Shown: positions 16,549-25,619, numbered from the stretch's first letter. The stretch: 39,638 nt of DNA from Deltaproteobacteria bacterium (GCA_030694465.1 JAUXYJ010000053.1:1-39638), one strand, 5' to 3'. Made by a program: numbers and translations. Notes: generated from the sequence alone by a model not told the origin.

Positions 16549-18066
16549 TTAGCCCGAGGCGTCCTCGTCGCGCGCTGCGCGAACATCGATCGCGTGCTTG
16601 CGAAGCAGTCGGTACAGCACATAGCGGCTCGCGAGCCCGAGGGCGCGCGCGGTCTGCACCAGGTTGCCGTTGTGCTCGACGAGCTTCGCGCGCAGCTGTT
16701 CGCTTGTGTACTCGGGCACGGGCAGCGCGCTGGTAGGCGCCGCGTCGTCTCTGCGAAAGCGCCCCGAATCGCCGCGTTCGACCGTCGCGCGAGGCTCTTG
16801 CGTCTCGCGTTGCTCTTGGTCCATGTCCGAGGGCAGCTCGATCTGTGATCCCGCGCTCGTGGTCATCGCGCGCCACAGCAGCCCGTCGAGCTCGCGCACG
16901 TGCGTGGTGTACGTGCGTTGCAGCAAGTGCTCGATGAGCGCTGACGAGGTTTGCACTTCGCCGCGCGCGTCGGTGAAGCGCTTCACCAGCTCGGGGCTCT
17001 TCGCGAGCGCCCGCTGCAACAAGTGCCGCGCGAGCATCGGGATGTCCTCGCGGCGCGCGCAGAGCCCCGGGACGTGCTGACGCAACGGAATCCGCGCGAG
17101 CAAGTCGTGCTTCAAGCTCTCGGGCGCGCGGTTGGTCGCGGCGAGCAAACGCACGTCCGCGGTGCGAGACTTGGCCTCGCCGAGCCTGTGGTACTCGCCG
17201 TCGCCGTCGAGGACGCGCAAGAGATTGGCGTGCAAACCCAGAGGCATTTCGCCGATTTCGTCGAGAAAAAGCGTGCCGCCGTCGGCTGCGCCGATGAGCC
17301 CTGGCCGCTCGGGCATCCCCGCGTTGGGGTAGTTGCGCGCGGTCCCGAACAGCTCGGCGTCCACGAGGCTCGCAGGGATCGTCGCGGCGTTGCGCGCGAC
17401 GAAGGGCCTTCGTGCGCGTGTTGAAAGCAGGTGCGTCGCACGCGCGACGAGCTCTTTGCCCGCGCCGCTGGGGCCGAGAATCAAGACGTGCGCCCCGGCC
17501 TTGCCTTGAAACGCGACCGCGTCTCGGAGCGCCCACGCCTCGGGGCTCTCGCCGAGCAGCCCAAACGCGTCGGGCTCTCCGAAGTCCCCCATGGATTCAG
17601 CAGGAAAATCCCTGAGCGCCGGGAGCACCAACGGTCGCCGTACGCACAGCAACAGGAGCTGTCCCTTGAGCGAGACGCACGCGCCGGGCGCGAGGGTCGC
17701 GCGCTCGACGCGCTGGCCATCGAAGAGCAGCGGGCATCGTCCCACTTGCTCGATCACCAGCGATCCGCGGGAGGACACCACCCGCAGTTGTTCCCGCGAA
17801 ATCACGGGGTCTGCGAGGGGTGGGGTGCGCGCGTTGCGGCCCGGTCTCTGCTGGTAGAAAGCCGCGCGCCCGCCGCCCATGGCCTCGCCTCGCCCGATGA
17901 TCTGCGGGACGTCTTCGTGCTCGAACAGCGTCACTTCGCCGATCCGCGAAGGCTCTGCGCGGGACCACGCGATGCAGAGCCCAAGCACTGTGTCCGCGTC
18001 GGGATTGTGTTTGTCGGTCTCTCGGATCGAGCTGTGAACGTCAATCGTGGAGGGTGAGTCTTTCAA
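16549..18066 (-). CDS. FHA-domain AAA+ regulator (enhancer-binding-protein type)
   Basis: 505-residue protein. An FHA phosphothreonine-binding domain covers about residues 45-145, with 'IIGRG' (56-60) and 'SREQ' (90-93) as the usual Arg/Gly and Ser-Arg landmarks. The AAA+ domain has Walker A 'GPSGAGKE' (198-205) and Walker B 'GGTLFLDEIGE' (263-273). The loop that should read GAFTGA is replaced by 'GTARNYPNAG' (241-250), so contact with sigma-54 is doubtful. A Fis-like helix-turn-helix closes the protein ('NGNLVQTARALGLASRYVLY', about 466-485). I use TTG 18066, with GGAG upstream; the longer ORF would run across the divergent kinase start. The FHA domain could read phosphothreonines made by the divergent kinase. 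Confidence 0.85.
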   Translation of the reverse strand: MKDSPSTIDVHSSIRETDKHNPDADTVLGLCIAWSRAEPSRIGEVTLFEHEDVPQIIGRGEAMGGGRAAFYQQRPGRNARTPPLADPVISREQLRVVSSRGSLVIEQVGRCPLLFDGQRVERATLAPGACVSLKGQLLLLCVRRPLVLPALRDFPAESMGDFGEPDAFGLLGESPEAWALRDAVAFQGKAGAHVLILGPSGAGKELVARATHLLSTRARRPFVARNAATIPASLVDAELFGTARNYPNAGMPERPGLIGAADGGTLFLDEIGEMPLGLHANLLRVLDGDGEYHRLGEAKSRTADVRLLAATNRAPESLKHDLLARIPLRQHVPGLCARREDIPMLARHLLQRALAKSPELVKRFTDARGEVQTSSALIEHLLQRTYTTHVRELDGLLWRAMTTSAGSQIELPSDMDQEQRETQEPRATVERGDSGRFRRDDAAPTSALPVPEYTSEQLRAKLVEHNGNLVQTARALGLASRYVLYRLLRKHAIDVRAARDEDASG

Positions 18067-18158
18067 TGGGCGATCGCTCCGACGTGCCGTATTCTCCCCG
18101 GTGTTGCTGTGTGGGAGCGTAGCAGAGCCGCCCTTTGTAGTGTGGCATAGGAACAACG

Positions 18159-20747
18159 ATGAAGCCCCGCGATCCGCGCCCCGCACCGGTCGAGCTCGAG
18201 ACGATCGTCCCAGACGATCTCGACGAGCCATCGCCGCGCGCGAACGTCGCGCCCGTCGCAGAGAGAGCCGAGTCGTGGTCCGCGTTGGGACCGAGCGAAG
18301 ACGACTCGCAGGACGACCACGGTTTGCACCACGCGCGACCCCGCGCCGCGCTCGTGTTGCCCGCGCGCTACCAAGACCTCGGACCGGTCGCCGAGGGAGG
18401 CTTCGGTGAAGTGCGACGCGTGCGTGACACGCTGCTCGACCGGGTGTTGGTGCTCAAGCTGTTGCGCCCTGACATCGCGAAAACGCCGTCGATTCGCAGA
18501 CGATTCTTCGCCGAAGTGCGTGTGACCGCGTCGCTGCAGCACCCAGGCGTGGTCCCGATTTACGACTACGGCGAGCTCGTGGACGGCAGGCTCTGGTACG
18601 CGATGAAGGAGGTCCGCGGATCGACGTTTGGTGCGTTGATTGCCGAGCTTCACGCCGCGTCGGGACCTGCGGGCTACGGGCAGACCGCGTCGGGATGGAC
18701 CTTTCGGCGCGTGATCGAGGCCTTCGCGCGCGTCGCGCAGACCGTCGCCTTCGCCCATGCACGCGCGGTGATCCACCGTGATTTGAAGCCCGACAACTTG
18801 ATGGTCGGCGAGTTTGGCGAGGTCTTGGTGATGGACTGGGGGCTCGCGCTGCGGCTCCATGCGCGGGACGAAGCGCTGGAGTCGCGCGATCGCCCCGCGC
18901 TTGCTTCAGACGCCGTGCTCACCCGCGCTGGCGACGTCCTCGGAACGCCCGCGTACATGCCCCGCGAGCAAGCCCTCGGCGACCGTGCGCAACACGGACC
19001 GCACAGCGATGTGTACTCGCTCGGCGCGATTCTCTTTCACACGCTCACCGGTCGTCCGCCCTTTCGCGGCAGCGCACGAGAGGTTCTCTCGAAGCTCTTG
19101 CTCGACGATCCTCCGTCGATTGACGAGGCGATTCGCAGCGAATCGCGCTCCGATGCCCCTGAAGAGCTCCGCGCGGCGTGCGCGCGGGCCATGCGCGTAG
19201 ACCCTTCGGACAGAGGCACGGCCGAGTCGCTCGCCTCCGCCGTGGTCGCGTGGCTCGACGGCGCCAACAAGCGCGAGCAAGCGCTGCTCGCTCTCGCGAA
19301 GGCCGCCGCGCGTGAGCCAGAAATCAAGAGACTCCGGGTCGTCACGCAAGAGGCCTCCGACGCAGCGCGCGCCCGGTGGAGTTCACTCCGTCCGTTTGAC
19401 TCGGTCGAGGACAAGCGCCCCGCGTGGGGGCTCGAAGACCAGGCGCAGCGCGCAGCGCGAGACGCCGCCCTCGAAGAAGCGCGCTGGCTCGAGTCGCTCC
19501 ACGGCGTGCTCACGATCGACCCGTCCCTCCCCGAAGCGCACGACGCGCTGGCGACGCACTACCGCGCGGCGTTGATCGACGCCGAGCGCGCCCATCAGAT
19601 CGAAGACGCAGCGCGGTTCGAGACCATGCTCCGCGCGCACGATCGCGGGCAAAATGCAGCGTTTCTCCGAGGCGAAGGCGCGCTCACGATCGTCACCGAC
19701 CCGCCTGGCGCGACGATCTCCTGCGCCCGCTTCGTGCTTCACGATCGTCGCCTCGTCGAGCAGGACATGGGCGTGCTGGGCACGAGCCCGCTCGTGGACG
19801 CGCGACTCCCCTTCGGAAGCTACGTTCTCACCCTCGCTGCTCTGGGCCGCGCGACGGTGCGCTACCCCATCGAGATCACCCGCGACGGACGATGGATCAC
19901 TGCGCCCGACGCGAGCGAAGCGCCGTACCCCATCGCGCTCCCCTTGGCCGAAGCCGTGCACGACGACGAGGCCTGGATCGCCGAGGGATGGACGTGGCTC
20001 GGCGGTGACCCCAACGCGCCCGACTCGCTCCCGCGGCAGCGCGTGTGGATCGACGCGTTTGCGCTGCGAAAAGACCCAATCACGGTGAAAGAGTACCTCG
20101 CGTTTTGCAACAACCTCGCGCGGGAGGGGAGGGTGGACGAGGCACTCGCGCACCGGCCGATGGCGTCGGTGCAGGCAGTGAGCTCCGGCGCAGATTCTCC
20201 GTTTGTGCTGCAAAGCGATGGGCAGTTCGTGGTGGTCGGTGACGGAGCGTGGGGTCCTGATGTTCCCGTCGTCGCGGTCACTTGGCGCAGCGCGATGGCG
20301 TTTGCGCGATGGTGTGAAGCGCGCGATGGGCAGCCGTGGCGACTTGCGGACGAGTTTGAGCGCGAGAAGGCCGCGCGCGGGGCCGATGGTCGTCTGTGGC
20401 CTTGGGGCAACCACGGTGATGCGAGCTTTGCGTGCGTACTCGAGGGGCATCGTGGTGAGCCCAAGCGAGCGTCCGTCGGCGCTCACGTGTTCGATGTGAG
20501 CGTGTATGGCGTCCGCGGATTGGCCGGAAATGTCGCGGATTGGTGCGCTAACGTCTGGCGCCACGAGGGCTCGACGACCGTTCACGGACGACTGCGTCGA
20601 GAGATCCCGGCAGACGACAGTGAAGACTTTCGAGCGGCGCGAGGAGGAGCGTGGAGTCAGCCGCTCAACGCCAGCCGCGCCTCCGCACGGCTCGGTGCGC
20701 GACCTCACCTTGGTCGCGTGGTGCTTGGACTACGACTCGCGCGCTGA
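18159..20747 (+). CDS. Ser/Thr protein kinase fused to PEGA-like and FGE-sulfatase (SUMF1-like) domains
   Basis: 862-residue protein. The Hanks-type kinase domain spans about residues 70-370: Gly-rich loop 'AEGGFGEV' (78-85), catalytic Lys100, 'HRDLKPDN' (206-213), a DWG form of the metal motif (226-228) and 'GTPAYMPRE' (262-270). A helical region follows. Residues about 508-575 resemble a PEGA-like beta domain ('VTDPPGATI', 'LPFGSYVLTL'). Residues about 610-862 form an FGE/SUMF1-like domain: 'WLGGDP', 'VWIDAFALRKDPITVKEYL', 'VVAVTWRSAMAFARWCE', 'WRLADEFEREKAARG', 'GNVADWCANVW', 'AARGGAW'. No transmembrane helix is obvious, so it may be cytoplasmic. It is divergent from the FHA regulator and converges on the caspase gene (53 bp between ends). 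Confidence 0.92.
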   Translation: MKPRDPRPAPVELETIVPDDLDEPSPRANVAPVAERAESWSALGPSEDDSQDDHGLHHARPRAALVLPARYQDLGPVAEGGFGEVRRVRDTLLDRVLVLKLLRPDIAKTPSIRRRFFAEVRVTASLQHPGVVPIYDYGELVDGRLWYAMKEVRGSTFGALIAELHAASGPAGYGQTASGWTFRRVIEAFARVAQTVAFAHARAVIHRDLKPDNLMVGEFGEVLVMDWGLALRLHARDEALESRDRPALASDAVLTRAGDVLGTPAYMPREQALGDRAQHGPHSDVYSLGAILFHTLTGRPPFRGSAREVLSKLLLDDPPSIDEAIRSESRSDAPEELRAACARAMRVDPSDRGTAESLASAVVAWLDGANKREQALLALAKAAAREPEIKRLRVVTQEASDAARARWSSLRPFDSVEDKRPAWGLEDQAQRAARDAALEEARWLESLHGVLTIDPSLPEAHDALATHYRAALIDAERAHQIEDAARFETMLRAHDRGQNAAFLRGEGALTIVTDPPGATISCARFVLHDRRLVEQDMGVLGTSPLVDARLPFGSYVLTLAALGRATVRYPIEITRDGRWITAPDASEAPYPIALPLAEAVHDDEAWIAEGWTWLGGDPNAPDSLPRQRVWIDAFALRKDPITVKEYLAFCNNLAREGRVDEALAHRPMASVQAVSSGADSPFVLQSDGQFVVVGDGAWGPDVPVVAVTWRSAMAFARWCEARDGQPWRLADEFEREKAARGADGRLWPWGNHGDASFACVLEGHRGEPKRASVGAHVFDVSVYGVRGLAGNVADWCANVWRHEGSTTVHGRLRREIPADDSEDFRAARGGAWSQPLNASRASARLGARPHLGRVVLGLRLAR

Positions 20748-20800
20748 CGGACGCGTCGCGCTTGGTCCCTTCGAGTGTGGGCCCCTGCACGCGAGCGCGA

Positions 20801-22285
20801 TCACAGAGGCGTGAACCACTTGTGGTTTGCTGCTTTGGGCGCTTTCGTGGTGTCGAAGCTCGTCGTCGACGATGAAAGTACGAAGTACGGTGCCGGCGAA
20901 GGCGCCCCACTGCTCGGCCACAACCCCGCCCAATCCAACAAATACTCCGAATTGTTGCCCGAAATGGCGAACTGAACACCGTAGCCCTTCGCAGGCGTCG
21001 GCGGATCGGTTTTGAACAGCGCCACACCGCTGAGCGGGCAGTTGTCGCTCTCGTTGCCGTAGCTCACCGACGAGCTTCCGAGCGCGTGAATCGTGTTCGA
21101 AAGCGGGTTGGTCGCGTAGTCTTTCCACTTGCCGTTCACTGGCGAAAACGTCGCGATGGTCCCTGCGGTCGGCGGCCACTGGCCCGACACAAGACACACG
21201 TATTCTTGGCCACTTTGATAGCCCCAGTTGTTGGGATCGGGATTGCTCACCGAGATCGCCGTCGCCGTGAGCGTCACGGTGTTGCCGTTCTTGACCTCGA
21301 TGTTGTAGATCGTGAAGTCGTAGCCACTGCCGGGTTCGAGCTGCCCGCCGTGCCGTTCGCGATTGGGGCCCGTTGCCGTGAGCTCGCCGCGCTTCTTCGA
21401 TCCGCGGTGAAAGAACGGGAGCTTCTCCGCGCCGTCCGGGCCCTGAAACTCCACGTGCTGCTTGAATGACAGCGCAGACAACAGCGCGTTGACGCGCTCG
21501 ACCACCGTGGCGTAGCTGGCCGTGAGCTGCATGCCTTCGACGGCCTTCGCGAGGGTCCACTGGTCCGTTACGACCTTCAACGCCCAGGTGAGCGCGTTGT
21601 GCGGCGTCCCGTCGAACGTGCTCACCCACGAGTGACCGCCCACTTTGGACGCTGCGATCGTGCGCTCGCCGATGCGCGTCACGGGTCCCTTCGCCGTTCG
21701 CGTGCGATGCGTCAGCGAGCTGAGCGCGCCTGCTTCGTGGCTCGCGGCTCCCGCGTGGCAACAGTCGAGCACCACCGTGAGATTCGCCGCCGCCGCGTCG
21801 GTCATCAACGCACGCAAATCGGGGTACCCGAGGACACCCTTGAGGTCTTCTGCGCCCGCGACCTGCGTCACGTCGGACGGGCACAGCGCCAGGTGTCCGT
21901 CCGCAAAGTCCCCGTGACCCGAGTAGGTCAACAGCGCCGCGGGCGGACCGGAGTCGTCCGTCGAGGCCTCGAGCATCCGCGCGAGCCACTTCACTTGCGC
22001 TGTGATTTCGCTGCTCGTCGCGGCGCCGACCTGCACCGAGGTCCCAATCGAAGCCTTGTCGAAGGCGCTCTGCGGATCGCTCCCGTCCGGCGGGCTCAAC
22101 AACACATGAATGTTCGCCGGCGGAATCTCGAGCGCGATGCACAGCCGGTACATCGAGACCACGTCGTGGGTCGCGCCCGCGAGGTCGCTCGTCCCTGGCG
22201 CCTGATGGGTGGAAGCGTCAAACGCGCTGTAGTCGCCGACGCCGATCAAGAGCGCGTAGCGATGTGTGGGGCTCACTGAAGTCAT
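20801..22285 (-). CDS. Caspase-like (C14) protein with a large unassigned C-terminal region
   Basis: 494-residue protein. The caspase core covers about residues 8-265: 'YALLIGVGDYS' strand, catalytic His in 'LLTYSGHGDF' (His124) and catalytic Cys in 'VVLDCCHAG' (Cys176). Both residues are present. Residues about 275-494 have no recognised family; they are rich in Thr, Ser, Asn, Gly and aromatic residues and look beta-structured ('YDFTIYNIEVKNGNTVTLTA', 'GQEYVCLVSGQWPPTAG'). No signal peptide is present. The ATG at 22285 has GAGG seven bases upstream and starts the fold directly; the ORF extension to 22450 is rejected. Its 3' end faces the kinase-FGE gene. Cleavage targets are unknown. Confidence 0.88.
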   Translation of the reverse strand: MTSVSPTHRYALLIGVGDYSAFDASTHQAPGTSDLAGATHDVVSMYRLCIALEIPPANIHVLLSPPDGSDPQSAFDKASIGTSVQVGAATSSEITAQVKWLARMLEASTDDSGPPAALLTYSGHGDFADGHLALCPSDVTQVAGAEDLKGVLGYPDLRALMTDAAAANLTVVLDCCHAGAASHEAGALSSLTHRTRTAKGPVTRIGERTIAASKVGGHSWVSTFDGTPHNALTWALKVVTDQWTLAKAVEGMQLTASYATVVERVNALLSALSFKQHVEFQGPDGAEKLPFFHRGSKKRGELTATGPNRERHGGQLEPGSGYDFTIYNIEVKNGNTVTLTATAISVSNPDPNNWGYQSGQEYVCLVSGQWPPTAGTIATFSPVNGKWKDYATNPLSNTIHALGSSSVSYGNESDNCPLSGVALFKTDPPTPAKGYGVQFAISGNNSEYLLDWAGLWPSSGAPSPAPYFVLSSSTTSFDTTKAPKAANHKWFTPL

Positions 22286-22468
22286 TGCGTTGCCTCGTCT
22301 GTCGATGGGGGATCGTTGCGAAGAGCGCAGAGCGCACACGCGTTCTGCGGGATGATTTGCGAATGAACAGAGGCTCTGCACGGTCGATGCCAGCGCGCTC
22401 GGTCCTGGGCGGAGCCGTTGGGCCCGTCGAGCGGGCTCCACGCTGCGCACACCTCGCGCCGTTCGCGC

Positions 22469-22681
22469 TCATGTGCGAGGGGCCCCGTGGGGCGGTCGAG
22501 CGTCCACCAACGGCCAAACTGCGTCCAAGGTTGTGCGCGATTCTACAGGCGAAACACCGGGATGGGCGCGCGTCTCGTACGTGCGCGCGGCGCTTCCCTG
22601 CAGAGCCGCCGTGGTCGTGCCGACGCGCGTGGTGCTGGCGCATCTTGTTGAACACAAAACCAACAGGGCGACGGCTCGCAT
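22469..22681 (-). CDS. Candidate very small lipoprotein
   Basis: A 70-residue frame starts at ATG 22681 with 'MRAVALLVLCSTRC', a short signal-peptide-like stretch ending in Cys14. The rest is Thr/Ala/Arg-rich and not recognised. It lies upstream of the caspase gene on the same strand. The evidence is only the signal peptide, so this may be chance. Confidence 0.25.
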   Translation of the reverse strand: MRAVALLVLCSTRCASTTRVGTTTAALQGSAARTYETRAHPGVSPVESRTTLDAVWPLVDARPPHGAPRT

Positions 22682-22800
22682 CGCGCGAGTGTAGTTGGCG
22701 AGCGCTCGCGCACGCAGCAAAAACCTGGGGCGCTTTCAACCGTCACAGCGCTGCGAACTGCCGTTCGATCGCCGGCAGTGATCCGTCACTCGCCGTGGTG

Positions 22801-22824
22801 CGTCGCGGCGTTTTCACAGGTCAC
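22801..22824 (-). repeat. Copy 1 of the CCTGTGAAAAC repeat
   Basis: On the minus strand it reads GTGACCTGTGAAAACGCCGC followed by GACG. It shares the CCTGTGAAAAC core and the following CG-rich bases with copies at 25076-25104 and 37661-37689. The TGA inside it is the stop codon of a gene-like relic, so it resembles the end of a decayed mobile element. Confidence 0.5.
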
Positions 22825-22964
22825 ACCTCAACGAAGACGTCATCCCCTGTCGCGATGGTGAAGAGCAAGACGCGATGGATCTCCTCGATCGCGTGCGCGA
22901 GTGCGGTCTGAGTCAACGCGCGAAAAGAAAGTGCGTTGAACGGATAGGCATCCCGAGGGACTGA
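22821..22964 (-). pseudogene. C-terminal relic of an unidentified gene
   Basis: On the minus strand one frame reads 'SVPRDAYPFNALSF', 'RALTQTALAHAIEEIHRV' and ends 'ATGDDVFVEV' at a TGA, which looks like a natural amphipathic protein end. An in-frame stop lies upstream at 23009-23011, and another frame carries on with 'RRIAAVLIDTPDEREGR', so the gene is frameshifted. No family is recognised. Confidence 0.3.
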
Positions 22965-23158
22965 GCGCCCGCCGGCCTTCGCGCTCGTCGGGCGTGTCGA
23001 TCAAGACAGCGGCGATCCTCCGAAGCCGTATCGGTCCTGATTCGCGCGTCGATTGGGCCACCGTTCGCGAAGAGATCCTGCGAAGACTCCGCGACATGTT
23101 TACCGCCCATGACGTCGCGCAGATTCGTGCAACAGTCCGCGATCGAAGAGGCGCTCTC

Positions 23159-24901
23159 ATGTCTAATTCGTCATCGCGCGTTGTACGGCGAGAGGTTTCA
23201 CCAAGCGAAGTGCATGTCGCGCGCTACGACGGGGACGTGCTCGTCGCCGAGGGCGTCGAGCGACGCGTCGGCGACGGTCCTCCGCGCAAGCACGGGCTGT
23301 GGAAGTACTGGTCTTCCACAGGTCAAACGCACACACCCATGCGCGAAGAACACTACGAAGACGGCGCGTTGCGCGACGATCATCCCAACCTCGAGGCAGT
23401 GCGTGCGCTGTTGAGCGACGACGCGGACGTGTGGACGCAGTACCGCGCGATGGAGACCGCGGTCGGGAGCTTCTCTTCCGTGGTCTTTGCGCTGCGAAGG
23501 CTGCACAGGGAGCAACGCGGCACGCCGTCCGTCGCGTTGGCGATGCTTCTCTTGGAGTCCTGTCCGAAGTGCTTTCTCTCGATGGTCGGTGCGTTCATTC
23601 GCGACCTGGGCGAACCCTTCGTCTCGCGCGTCGCGTTGTGGGCCGAGTCACTGCTCTCACTTCGCGTGCGGGATCAGCACTTCGGTCGTCACGCTGCGGC
23701 CGTCGTGCTGGTGTTTGGCACCGTCGATCCTGGACGGCTCACCGAGCGATGGGATCCGCTCGTCGTGGCGGCGCTCGAGTGCCTGAGCTTTCCTCACCCG
23801 TTTGACCAGCTAGGGGTCGAGCAGATGGGGAAGATCCTCAGCGATTTGCCTGTCAAACGCGCAGAGTCACTGTTGCTTCGCGAGAGCACGTTTCCCTACT
23901 ACCTCGTGAGCTTCGCGTGGGCGCGGCCGACGCCTGTGATCCTCGCAGCGCTGCTCGAGGTCATGCTCGGGTGGTCGCGTTCGAAACATGATGCGAAGCC
24001 CATGCATGCGACAGGGGCCTTGCAGACCTTGCGACGCATCGGCGCGCCGTTGATCGCGCCGTTGATCGCGCTGCTCGATGGCAAAGGGAGCAAGGCCGCG
24101 CAGCGCGACCTGTTCTTGATCGTGCTCGCAGAGCGCCCGACGCCCGAGGCAGCGGCGGTGTTTGTCCGCTTTCTCGCCGATCCGCTGGTCGCCGCGCGCC
24201 AAGCCTCGCGCCGCGGCATCGTCGCGCTCGGCGCTGTCGCGTGGCCAGCGCTTGAGGTGGCGCGCGCGGCGAACAAGAGCGCGGGACAGAAGGCAGCGGA
24301 CGCGCTGCTCTCAGAGCTGCGCGCGCGTTTGCGTGCGCCCGCGGCCGCCGCACCCGAAGGCGTCATCGCGTTGCGCGACCTGCGCGCGTCGATCGATGCG
24401 GCAGAGCGAGACGCTTGGCTTCGGTGGCTGTCGGAGCAGGAAGAAGACGGGCAGCTCGAGCGCGGCTGGACGTACCCGGTGGGGCACCTCGTGGACCGAC
24501 TCGCCCAGCGCGAGGCGCACCGCGACGTACGCGTGTTGATCGTTTGTGCGGACTATTTTCTCGCTGCCTGCAGGTCGGGTCGCGTCTTCGAAGCGCGATG
24601 GTCGTGGTGGTTCGAGCGTTGCCGCGAGCACTGGGATCGGAGCCTCGCGATCCCGTTCTTGGCTGCAGAACTCTTGGTCCTCGCGCCCAGGACGCACTTC
24701 TTCGCGAAGGTTCCCGTCGCGTATGTGGGCCAGCCGCAGGATCCTGCGGTGGGGCACCGCGAGATGATCGCTGCGTGGTGTCGCTCGATCGGCCAGCCGC
24801 TGGTCGAGCCGCTGACGTGGATGCTCACGCAGCACGAGGCCGAAGAAGAGGCCGCGCTGCGCGCGTGGCTCGAAGAAGCACGCTCACTCCCGGCGACGTA
24901 G
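23159..24901 (+). CDS. Hypothetical protein with MORN-like motif and HEAT-like repeats
   Basis: 580-residue protein with no signal peptide. Near the N-terminus 'KHGLWKYWSSTGQ' and 'YEDGALRDDHP' fit a MORN-type repeat (G-x-W-x2-Y-x3-G and Y-x2-G). The rest is almost all alpha-helical, rich in Ala, Leu and Arg. A run around residues 285-390 ('LQTLRRIGAPLIAPLIALLD', 'AQRDLFLIVLAERPTPE', 'AARQASRRGIVALGAVAW') looks like HEAT repeats. The C-terminus is acidic. A GTG at 22994 would add 55 residues, but that part lies in a relic-like region, so the ATG at 23159 is used. A scaffold or binding role is likely; no enzyme motif is seen. Confidence 0.65.
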   Translation: MSNSSSRVVRREVSPSEVHVARYDGDVLVAEGVERRVGDGPPRKHGLWKYWSSTGQTHTPMREEHYEDGALRDDHPNLEAVRALLSDDADVWTQYRAMETAVGSFSSVVFALRRLHREQRGTPSVALAMLLLESCPKCFLSMVGAFIRDLGEPFVSRVALWAESLLSLRVRDQHFGRHAAAVVLVFGTVDPGRLTERWDPLVVAALECLSFPHPFDQLGVEQMGKILSDLPVKRAESLLLRESTFPYYLVSFAWARPTPVILAALLEVMLGWSRSKHDAKPMHATGALQTLRRIGAPLIAPLIALLDGKGSKAAQRDLFLIVLAERPTPEAAAVFVRFLADPLVAARQASRRGIVALGAVAWPALEVARAANKSAGQKAADALLSELRARLRAPAAAAPEGVIALRDLRASIDAAERDAWLRWLSEQEEDGQLERGWTYPVGHLVDRLAQREAHRDVRVLIVCADYFLAACRSGRVFEARWSWWFERCREHWDRSLAIPFLAAELLVLAPRTHFFAKVPVAYVGQPQDPAVGHREMIAAWCRSIGQPLVEPLTWMLTQHEAEEEAALRAWLEEARSLPAT

Positions 24902-25619
24902 GGTCCCGCAGAAGACCGGTGCGCGCTCCCCCGAAGGATCCGACCCAGCGAAGCGACAACGGGCCCTGCAGCGCAGATTAACCCTGTGGCGGAGCGCTAT
25001 GATCGCGCTCGCACGACCGGTGGGTAGCTTTGCCCAAGAGGAGCTCTTCGGGTCGAAGCTCTGTCTTCAACTCACGATCACCTGTGAAAACAGCGGCGAT
25101 CGCATCGTGTTTCGCGGCGCGATGCGATGCGCGCGGCCCGGCAGCGACCGGCCGAACGCTGCAGCGAGGCGACGGGCGATCGGACCGCCGCGACCGAATG
25201 CGTGCGCCATGGACCGCGGTCGAATGTCTTCCCCCCCTTCGCCACGACGCACCCTCGGAAGCGCGTCGCCCGCCCCCCTGACGCGTGATGACACCACGCG
25301 AGACCCTGGTGACGCTTCAACGTCGGCTCCTTCGTGAGGAGTCATGACCGTTGCAGTGGCGCGCGTGCTTCCATCTCCGTGCGCCCGCGACCGCCCGTCG
25401 AAGCACGGTAAAAACGATCGCTATCCGGGCGTGTCTCTCGCACGGGACGCGATCGGTTTGCGCGACGCGCGCTCACCGCTTCGCAGCATGGCCCCAACGT
25501 GCGGTGCGTGTGGGCTTCGTCGCGCTTGCCGCGTAGCCCCGCGGGAGCCTAGGCTCCGCGCCCTTCGCCGCCGGACTTGACGATTCGAGTCGCGACGATC
25601 ACCCACGGAGCTGCCAAAC
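24902..25619. other. Intergenic region with one short repeat
   Basis: No gene can be supported in about 720 bp. Short open frames exist on both strands, but they are Arg/Pro-rich and carry no domain. The only marked structure is the second copy of the CCTGTGAAAAC repeat (25076-25104). The last 60 bases form the leader of the subtilase gene and include its ribosome-binding site. Confidence 0.5.
25076..25104 (+). repeat. Copy 2 of the CCTGTGAAAAC repeat
   Basis: GATCACCTGTGAAAACAGCG followed by GCGATCGCA. It matches the copy at 37661-37689 at 25 of 29 positions by eye. It lies about 175 bp downstream of the MORN/HEAT-like gene. Confidence 0.55.

Noticed and set aside
16481..17536. 351-residue open frame on the minus strand
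   Set aside because: It is out of frame with the FHA/AAA+ protein and consists largely of Arg and Ala.
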